NCBI GenBank assembly: GCA_942159475.1
Contig: OW804102.1
Span: forward strand, 20,898,684-20,962,683
Direction of reading: 5' to 3'
DNA from: Sthenelais limicola
Taxonomy: Eukaryota; Annelida; Polychaeta; Phyllodocida; Sigalionidae
Length of the DNA: 64,000 nt
Numbering within the stretch: position 1 is the first letter of the stretch; every line of letters starts with the position of its first letter. Below, one piece after another: positions 55,333 through 64,000 of the stretch. The notes under the pieces were generated by a model. The model searched no databases. It was not told where the DNA came from and was given only the letters and a program-made list of their open reading frames with translations. Both the position numbers and the translations under genes were made by a program.

Positions 55333-56414
55333 TAGTCAGGTAGATTGGTGCAAAAAAATGCAAGAATTGTTCAAATTGGTATGAAAGCATGAAATTTGGT
55401 ACAGTGATAGATTTTGGTATGCTGATTAATTTTGGATATTGACCCATTCTGAAATATTGTTTTCTTGGGTTCTGTTGCCATGGTAACATTTTTTCAGTGA
55501 AATGTTGGCCATTCCCTGGAAATACTGAATTCTAACCAATAATTTGATATGGTATACCCACATAAAGTAGTCTATGGAATAGTTCTCTAATTTTTCTAAC
55601 TATTTCAGCTAATCATATGGTTGCTAGGCTATGTATGGTTGCTTAGCAACTGATAATATACTGAAATTTCTCCAAAATGGCTCATTTTATGTATATTTTA
55701 TGGGGTAAGGCAATTATTTATGTTCTAAAATATAACATTTATTTAATGATAACATTTTCAGTGATATGCTTCAGCTTTTAGAATTTCCAAGATGGCTGCC
55801 AAATGGTTCTAAGATCCAAAATGGCTGATCAAAAGACCCTTCAGGCCCACTTCCTAGTTGACTTGACTTTAGTTTGCAAGCTCATTCATTGTTCATATCA
55901 GTATGTACTTCAACCAATTCTGAACATTAGAATAGATCTGAGAACCTGAAATTTGGTACAGAGATACATTTTAATATGATAATTAATTTTTTATATTGAC
56001 CCATTCTGAAAAGAATTATTCTCTTGGCTTCTGTTGCCATGGTAACATATTTTTAACTAAAATTTCATCAATTTTCCTGGAAAAACTGATTTCTAACAGA
56101 TAATCATTACCAATATACCAAAATAAAGCAGTTATGCAATAGTTCTCTAAATTAGGTAACTATTTCAGGCAATTCCATGGTTGCTAGGCTATTTATGGTT
56201 GCTAAGCAACTGAAAATATGCTGAAATTGATCTGAAATGACTCATTTAAAGCATATTTTCTGGGTAAAATCTATTTTTAATGTACTAAAATGTCATATTT
56301 CTTTGATAATCACAATTTCAGTGATATGCATCAACATTTAGAATTTCCAAGATGGCTGCCAAATGGTTCTAAAGTCCAAAATGGCTGATCGAAAGACCAG
56401 TTTTGCCTATTTCC
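55333..56414 (+). repeat. left arm of the long inverted repeat
   Basis: Contains two related halves of about 545 bp, each with a TTTGGTACAG(T/A)GATA block, a CTGTTGCCATGGTAACAT block and a CCAAGATGGCTGCC block. A third, more diverged half continues to about 56650 outside the matched arm. Confidence 0.85.
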
Positions 56415-59400
56415 TAGTTGACTTGACTTTGATTTGCAAGCTAATTCATAGTATATGTGTAATACAACAAATTCTGAACATCAAAATAGATCTGGGAGCC
56501 TGAAATTTGGTACAGAGGTAGATTTTGTTATGCTTATTAATTTTTGATATAGACCCATTCTGAAAAAATTATTCTGTTGGCTTCTGTTTCCATAGTAACA
56601 TGTTTAGTGACATTTTGGCCATTCCCTGGAAATACTGATTTCTAACAAATAATATGTAATAATATACACGTATAAAGTAGTCCTTGGTTACTGTTGCTAT
56701 GGCATTTTTCTGCATTGAATGTTGCTTTTAAAATATTGAAGACACCTAGCATATACAATTCCTAGGCAATCATATATCCTTTATTTGTCTACAAAGGGGG
56801 CAGGGTCAGCGGGTAACTCCCTGAATAGTGATGATTTAAAGTCTAGTGGAAATGGTAATGTAAATATGGGTACAATCCACCATGTGGAACCACTTGGGGA
56901 GAATTGATATGGAATTCCAATTGATTTGATTGGTAATGGAGAGGGAATAATAGGTATTGTGCATATTGCGACCATTTATTTGCAATTCAACATGGTGTTA
57001 TGATTGAGCATAAGGGTATAAGGAGATAGTGAGGAATCAGTGAGCATGCCAGGATGCTGTTAGACATCTGTTAGATCTCTCCTATATGGTATAACTTCTT
57101 TGGGTCTGACACTTCATTCTCAATCCCATTCACTGGGGTCTGCAATCTTGGGTTTGGCAGAAAATTGTTTTCAGCTGGATTTAGCATGTTGATTAGCAAG
57201 TATTCTGGGTTGGAAGATGTAGGTTTCCTACATCATTCACTGAGTCCACACACCAGATCTGACTGAAGATGAACACACTGCAGTGGTGGAGATAAAGTGT
57301 GCCAGACGAACAGCACCCAAGTGGAATCAAATTCTGGGAACAGAATTCTTTAAAATGACTGGCAGCACATATGGTATACAGGTCAGAAGAACATACATTT
57401 CGGACTCATTTTCATCTCCAAAAGTACCCCCCACAAGGCCAAGATATTACCACCATTGGAAAGAACATTAAAACTGTTTCAGAAAATGTCCTCATATGTA
57501 CCTCTACTCTGACTAGAAAAAAGTTCTCGGTACTTGAAATTCCCATACTTCCTGTGGGTATACAGATATATGACATGACATCACTGCACCTACAAGAGCC
57601 GTGAATCGAATGTACATGGTGTGTGCTGGTGTATGTCTTTGGAGGTGGGCAGGGCTGGACTATGGTTGGCTACTACCACTAGGCCTAAAATATAATTAAC
57701 TTCATGTTCAGTCCCTGACCGACCTGAAAACATTGCAACTGACTGAAGCATTTTTTAGGGCATTAATTAGCACCAATTGAATGGAATTAATTATCAATTC
57801 AAATGAATCTTGTAAAATTTGATCAAATTCATTCTGGCACATGTGGCAATGACTCTTTTAACACCATGGCAAGGTTGGATACATATGATAAGTCTCCATC
57901 ACTGCTACCAAAAATAAAATAAAAAAAAATAAAAATGGATTCCTGACCAACCAACCCAAATTTATACCATGAGGTGACTGGAAACAAAAATAATTTATTT
58001 TAGGCCCTAAATATGCAGCAAAACAACCCACTGACCATGACTTACCCCCTGGGAAACTCTTGGGTTATGGCATAACACCTCTTAACATTGTAAATAGTGT
58101 GTTGCACACTGAGAATGCATAGAGGAAGGGAGGCTCAAGGCAATGTTGAGGTCCCAACATACATGTGTGCAAAATGGTGGATTTTAATTTATTTGTATGG
58201 TTTTCCTGATTCAAAACAAACCTTCAGGTCTGACTGATCACTATCCACAGTCCTGAGACTGTGAAATACTGACTGTCAGGCAGGAGTTAGCTTTTTCTGA
58301 CTGGCATGAGGTCAAGCCTGCATGGGTAGTTGGTTTATTGCTGAGTAGTTCAAGGTTATCTTTTGTTGTGATGAGGTGGTAATTCAAATCAGTTGTGTTC
58401 CACTGAAGTACCTGAGTGACAAAACTAAATATATTTCCTTTATTTTGACAAATGAAAATCTTCTCCCACTTGAATCGTGGCTGAGACTCTAAGTCTCACC
58501 ACCCTTGGTGAGCAGTTTTTCCTTTTCAAGCAGCCTTTGGGGAAATAATCCTATCAATATTGGTAGAATATTTATAGTCATCAAATACATACATTTTAAG
58601 TATACGTTCTAAAGATCAATCATTGTTAGTAACATCAAATACCACCTTTTTATTTCACCACTTATAGAGGCCAGCAACTAATTACTTATTTCATTGTAAC
58701 TGATCTGCTATGCCCTGTTGGACATGGAGAACCCACCATGTGCAGCTAGATCCTGGGAGTAACATACTCTCCACTGACTTTACTTCACTATATTGACTAA
58801 CATGGAATTTTAGCTTCAATATTTACTCTTCCTTCTAGTTGTCACAGTATGGGCTCATCCTAAAGAACAATGTTATATGGTTGATGTTTACAAAAATATA
58901 AATCAAATGTGCTTGCTCTGTGAGATGCTTTCATTTAGGTCCTTTTTAAGATCCAGGGGAATATCCGCACAAGAATTTGTGTATGGTAACTGCTTGGCTG
59001 GTTAGTGTAGTAAGATTATTGTCACCTCTCTCTATAGTCTATTTGACCGTCTATAACCTCCACCCACCCCCCTTCCCCACAAAGCTGTTGATTCTTCTGT
59101 TGACAAGCGTTGGTCATGTCCGCTGGTAGCAGTAGTGGGTGAGTGAGTGTGGAGGGCGATCGGCCGGGTCATCGGTACTATTTGTGAGCCCCCATGACAC
59201 GGTATGTAAGGCGGTAACCACAATTTTTGTTCGTTTTTAAAATAGGGCCGTATGAAGCAATTCCTTCTGTCCAAGTGGTAGATTACTATCAATGATGTCG
59301 ATAAAGCGTAACAATAGCGCAGTTTTACGGGAAAGAAACATAGATCCCTCCGCGGGCGTAAGTATGAAGCGAAGGACCCAATTTATCGGGGATCGTTTGA

Positions 59401-60651
59401 AACGTTCAATTTTCAAGCTACGCTATGTAAGGATAGGCGGATAGATGCCGGCTGTCTAGGGCTAAGGAGCTAAAATAGGACATTTTGCTTCCTGGTGGCA
59501 GCCATATTGGATTTTGAGCATACCTGTACAAGGAGGTGACCTCAACACCATGCTGACTTGCAGATAAAAATGTCTCAGTATGCACATCTTTTTAAATTAT
59601 GACATATTCTCTGTCCCCTACCCATCAAATGAAATGGAATTTAATAGTAACTATCACTGCTAGCAATTATTTATATAGACTCCAGGGATGGGGAAAATAA
59701 ACAAATAGTGTCTCCCTCACACTCCTTCCCCCCCTCCTTCCCCATCTCCCCCTTTTTGCCCTCCCTCCCCTTCCCCCTTCCCAATAAAGGGAAAAGAAAA
59801 CCCATACACTTAAGGAGGCCTTGAGGACTGCCCTGCCTTCCCTCCACACATTCTCATACACACACAAAACAAGAAAACAGATATTGAATCATCCCAGCAA
59901 GGTAACTGCCACAGAATCGGTTGTTGAAAATCTTCAAAATCACCTCCCTTGAAAAAAGTGATTTTGGGGAAACCAATAGCCAGGTAACTTTTCTCGATAC
60001 CAATGGAAACCACTGTGAAAGTTAGAGCCCTGTACATGCAGCAAGTAAAAAGTCTTTCAAGGATTTGTGTACAGGGTCCATTGTCATAAATCCACAATTA
60101 ATATAGTATGGATAGGCCACATCACATATTTGGTAATCAGGGAGTGTGGAGTTAACCTCTCTGTGTCCATGTCCAACTCATTAGAGAACACTGCTCCTAC
60201 ACACCAGTGGAATGCAGCTGGTTATTCCCCCAGTTCCCTGTTCCAGTTTGATATATGGTTACCTAGCAATAGTCTATGCTAGACCTTCAATAGCCTCAAT
60301 AGCCTCTTATAGCTATATCAAGAGAGAAAAAAGTTCATAATATATGCCATAATTTATTTTAATATCATTTATGTACCAAAATTCAGGTTCTCAGATCTAT
60401 TTTAAAGTGGCTAAGATAGTTAATAACACACATTGGGGAGTATTCAAGGACTGCTTTGAAAATGCCCCCAAGAACTAAAACAAAGCGCCATAGTCCAATC
60501 ATGATCTTTTTTTACTTTTAGCTCTCCAATTTGCTTTGAAAATATGAGCTTTAGTAAACTGATGTTACTTGTGAATCTAGTCCAGAACAGGAAAGAGAGT
60601 CAATTCAATGGTCAGAATGTGTTGAATTGAATGTACCATGAACATGCTCAT
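56415..60651. other. interior of the 6.4-kb inverted-repeat element
   Basis: No supported gene. A short frame at 57283-57471 contains VVEIKC, faintly like the EIKCP motif of YqaJ-type nucleases, but it is too short to call. A C-rich tract at 59718-59790 produces purine-rich frames on the minus strand. Confidence 0.4.
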
Positions 60652-61728
60652 GTCTAGGAAATAGGCAAAACTGGTCTTTCGATCAGCCATTTTGGACTTT
60701 AAAACCATTTGGCAGCCATCTTGGAAATTCTAAATGTTGATGCATATCACTGAAATTGTGATTATCAAAGAAATATGACATTTTAGTACATTAAAAATAG
60801 ATTTTACCCAGAAAATATGCTTTAAATGAGTCATTTCAGATCAATTTCAGCATATTTTCAGTTGCTTAGCAACCATAAATAGCCTAGCAACCATGGAATT
60901 GCCTGAAATAGTTACCTAATTTAGAGAACTATTGCATAACTGCTTTATTTTGGTATATTGGTAATGATTATCTGTTAGAAATCAGTTTTTCCAGGAAAAT
61001 TGATGAAATTCTAGTTAAAAATATGTTACCATGGCAACAGAAGCCAAGAGAATAATTCTTTTCAGAATGGGTCAATATAAAAAATTAATTATCATATTAA
61101 AATGTATCTCTGTACCAAATTTCAGGTTCTCAGATCTATTCTAATGTTCAGAATTGGTTGAAGTACATACTGATATGAACAATGAATGAGCTTGCAAACT
61201 AAAGTCAAGTCAACTAGGAAGTGGGCCCGAAGGGTCTTTTGATCAGCCATTTTGGATCTTAGAACCATTTGGCAGCCATCTTGGAAATTCTAAAAGCTGA
61301 AGCATATCACTGAAAATGTTATCATTAAATAAATGTTATATTTTAGAACATAAATAATTGCCTTACCCCATAAAATATACATAAAATGAGCCATTTTGGA
61401 GAAATTTCAGTATATTATCAGTTGCTTAGCAACCATACATAGCCTAGCAACCATATGATTAGCTGAAATAGTTAGAAAAATTAGAGAACTATTCCTTAGA
61501 CTACTTTATGTGGGTATACCATATCAAATTATTGGTTAGAATTCAGTATTTCCAGGGAATGGCCAAAATTTCACTGAAAAAATGTTACCATGGCAACAGA
61601 ACCCAAGAAAACAATATTTCAGAATGGGTCAATATCCAAAATTAATCAGCATACCAAAATCTATCACTGTACCAAATTTCATGCTTTCATACTAATTTGA
61701 ACAATTCTTGCACCAATCTACCTGACTA
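60652..61728 (-). repeat. right arm of the long inverted repeat
   Basis: Complement of 55333-56414; inner limit where CCTATTTCCTAG of the left arm stops matching (about 60652-60665). Confidence 0.85.
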
Positions 61729-61794
61729 TAAGCGTTCTTCCACAAAGGACATATTGGTAGCTTTCAAACTCATAGTTTCAAGGAATCTTGAGTC

Positions 61795-62420
61795 TGTCCT
61801 GCCTCCTCCTGTCCCTGCTTCTCTCTCTCCTGCCTCTCCCACCTGTCTCTCCCTGCCCCCCCCCCCCCTGCTCCCCCTGCCTCCCCCTGCCATCCCCTGC
61901 CATCCCCTGCCTCCTCCTCCCCCTGCCTCTCCCCCTGCCTCCTCCTCCCCCTGCCTCCCTCTGCCTCCTCCTCCCCCTGCCTCTCCCCCTGCCTCCTCCT
62001 CCCCCTGCCTCTCCCACTGCCTCTCACCCTGCCTCTCACCCTGCCTCTCTCCCTGCCTATCCCCCTGCCTCTCTCCCTGCCTCTCCCACTTGCCTCTCTC
62101 CCTGCTTCTCCTCCTGCCTCTCCCCCAGCCTCTCTCCCTGCCTCTCCCACCTGCCTCTCCCCCAGCCTCTCTCCCTGCCTCTCCCACCTGCCTCTCTCCC
62201 TGCCTCTCCTCCTGCCTCTCCTTCGCCTCTCCCACCTGTCTCTTCCCCTGCTTCTTCCTCCTGCCTCTCCTGCTGCCTCCTTGTCTTCTTTTCTCTCCCC
62301 CACTCTCTCTCCTCTCTCAAGTCTCCTCCATCTCCCCCTCTCTGTCCCTCCCTCCTTTCTCTCCCCCTCTTCTCCCCCTCTCCTACCTCTCGCCACTTTC
62401 CCCCTAAATCTTTCTGCATC
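61795..62420. repeat. pyrimidine-rich imperfect minisatellite
   Basis: About 620 bp of CTGCCTCT(C)CCCC units on the plus strand (polypurine on the minus strand). Long frames on both strands are artefacts of this composition. It starts about 65 bp outside the 6.4-kb element. Confidence 0.92.
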
Positions 62421-63088
62421 CGCACCTTTCTCTATTTGCCTCTACTCTCTATTCAGGATATGTATATCACCTGAAGGGTGGTTATGTAACCGACCTTTGG
62501 GCGGGGACCTCTCTAAACGGTAATCAGGATGCAGGTACAGCGCGCCGCTCTAGAAACAATGACCGTGTATTATGTAAGCAAGTGCAAAAGCTGGTTATTA
62601 AGGCAAATATGAGGTCAGTACCGAGGCTTGGGTATTCATTGGAGAGCCATTAGCACTGTGCCAACACCTACTTATACATGATGAGGTAAAGTGGGATTCA
62701 GAGGTTTCGGTTCATGGACATTTTCTAGGTTTAAACACCTTTTTCATTAATATGTGTTGCTTATTTATTTGTTTGTGGAGGCATAGAACACCAAGGAATA
62801 TGCTAATAACTTTCACTTCAGGCTGTGTGGCAGTAAAGAGTGGGGGAATGCTTTTATTATTTTAGGGATAAAGATAAGATAAGATAAGATACTACTTTAT
62901 TTATCGAACTCACATTACATAAGGGTAATGATAATAATAATAATAATAACATATAAAAAGACAAATCGGTATACAGTCATCTAGATCAGATCCAGTTCTC
63001 CCAGACGTTACCATCTCGTTGGTCCGAGCAAATTTTGAAAATATAATAATCTTTTTGAGAAAGATTGTAAAATATAAGAGATAAATAT
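62421..63088. other. unique DNA with short simple repeats
   Basis: No gene seen. GATAA repeats at 62869-62890 and TAATAA repeats at 62926-62950. Confidence 0.5.
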
Positions 63089-63830
63089 TTAAAGAGATAA
63101 ACCACTGTTCTCCGCACTGCTGCAGGTGGGAGTTAAAGGAACTAATGCATGAAAAATAAGGATTGACAGTAATTTTTTCAAACTTTGTCTTGAGAAAGTA
63201 CATGGTTGGAGGATAACAAAAAGCAAAGAAAAATGGATCTCAGCATATTTTTTTTCTTTCTAGAGACCAGCAAAGTTTAGTATTGAAGTATGTGGGAAAA
63301 ATGGATATTTTCTCAGTTTTTCCAAGATTTCAGACAGACAAATAACATTTTTCAATTGAAATGTCTTCTAAACATAACCACTATAGATGTTTGCCCTCAT
63401 GTATGAAAGAACAGGGTATCAACATATTTTGAAATATATTATTTAGCATTGAAAATCTTCAATATTCCTGTTTTTAACTCACCGCCATGCAGATTCAGTT
63501 GAATAACTTTTTTAAAAGGTCGGTGACCCCCATTTTTTATTGCTTGAAAGGGTAAAGCAATATGTTAGCTATGTTTATAGAGATTTTTAGGAGAAAGTTA
63601 TTTTCAATTTTTTTTTATACTGAAAAAACGAAAAAAATGTCCTTTTCTTATAGACTTCTATAGTGAACAACCATAAATTTTGAGGCTCCCTAAAATGAAA
63701 ACTAACCCGGTGACATATTGTTTTTATTGGCTTTTTGAATTCACATAACCTTGTTCTTTCATGAGGCAAAGTTTAAACAAAATGTTATTTTCAGTTTTTT
63801 TCCCAGTTGAACTGTGGTTTATCTCTTTAA
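63089..63830. mobile_element. TTAA-flanked miniature element (copy 2)
   Basis: Begins TTAAAGAGATAAACCACTGT and ends ACTGTGGTTTATCTCTTTAA; TTAA at each border suggests a piggyBac- or Kolobok-type target duplication. 742 bp, no transposase. Shares interior blocks with 48052-48617. Confidence 0.8.
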
Positions 63831-64000
63831 GGTTTCAATATATATTTTTAATAAAGGTAAATAGGGACGGTATGTCACTAGTGACCAAGTTCTGCTTGGT
63901 GTGAGATGGTATCGTATGGTTATATACATGGTATAAAAATATAATATAATACATATAATGTCATTTGTATATATTCAGTACAAGTACATAGATTTAATGT

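Larger units (their letters stand above)
55333..61728. mobile_element. 6.4-kb element with 1.08-kb terminal inverted repeats
   Basis: Left arm 55333-56414 and right arm 60652-61728 are complements of each other with few differences over their whole length, starting TAGTCAGGTAGATTGG. TAA flanks both ends (55330-55332 and 61729-61731), consistent with a 3-bp target duplication as in Harbinger-type elements. Each arm carries internally repeated blocks (CCAAGATGGCTGCCAAATGG and GTTGCCATGGTAACAT occur twice). The 4.2-kb interior has no recognisable transposase. Confidence 0.82.

Noticed and set aside
61726..62523. Ser/Pro/Leu-rich plus-strand and Gly/Arg/Glu-rich minus-strand frames
   Set aside because: Pure composition effect of the pyrimidine-rich minisatellite; they overlap in all frames.

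Overview
Eukaryotic (metazoan) genomic DNA: AT-rich, rich in interspersed repeats, with spliced genes and nuclear-type tRNA genes. A GABA-B-like receptor, an NXPE-family gene and a vertebrate-like initiator tRNA together suggest an invertebrate deuterostome. My best guess is a cephalochordate (amphioxus), but this rests on gene content alone.

Host genes. (1) On the minus strand, 53223 down to 5809, lies one GABA-B receptor gene. I could rebuild it as 16 coding exons (2313 nt, 770 codons plus stop), with every splice phase agreeing and one GC-AG intron. It has a signal peptide, a Venus-flytrap domain and seven membrane segments, but almost no cytoplasmic tail. It is closest to the GABA-B2 type, and the GABA-contact positions of GABA-B1 appear substituted. 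(2) Downstream on the same strand, 337-2025 is a single-exon NXPE/PC-esterase-like gene. (3) Two tRNA genes on the plus strand lie in introns of the receptor gene: initiator Met (8025-8096) and Gly-TCC (47003-47074).

Mobile DNA. Intron 7 of the receptor (about 24.9 kb) holds a 16.1-kb DNA transposon, 28055-44149. It has 28-bp terminal inverted repeats matching at 27 positions and a four-exon DDE-type transposase gene (31549-38164). That gene is split late by two single-base insertions. Large subterminal arrays flank it: about four 520-bp units on the left carrying TGTCGGACA, and ten units of exactly 382 bp on the right carrying the opposite orientation, TGTCCGACA, in pairs 21 bp apart. Another array, of 153/160-bp units, follows the gene. 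Small (about 235-bp) non-autonomous elements with related ends are scattered through the window, and three sit just inside 5' splice sites of the receptor gene.

Other mobile DNA: a 5'-truncated LINE with an open endonuclease/reverse transcriptase frame (13770-17055); a 6.4-kb element with 1.08-kb inverted repeats and TAA flanks (55333-61728); TTAA-flanked elements (48052-48617, 63089-63830); a CAATAGGGG-ended family (11760-12197, 44846-45187); a near-palindromic element (54009-54229); and low-complexity tracts. The remaining stretches are intron or intergenic DNA in which I see no supported gene.
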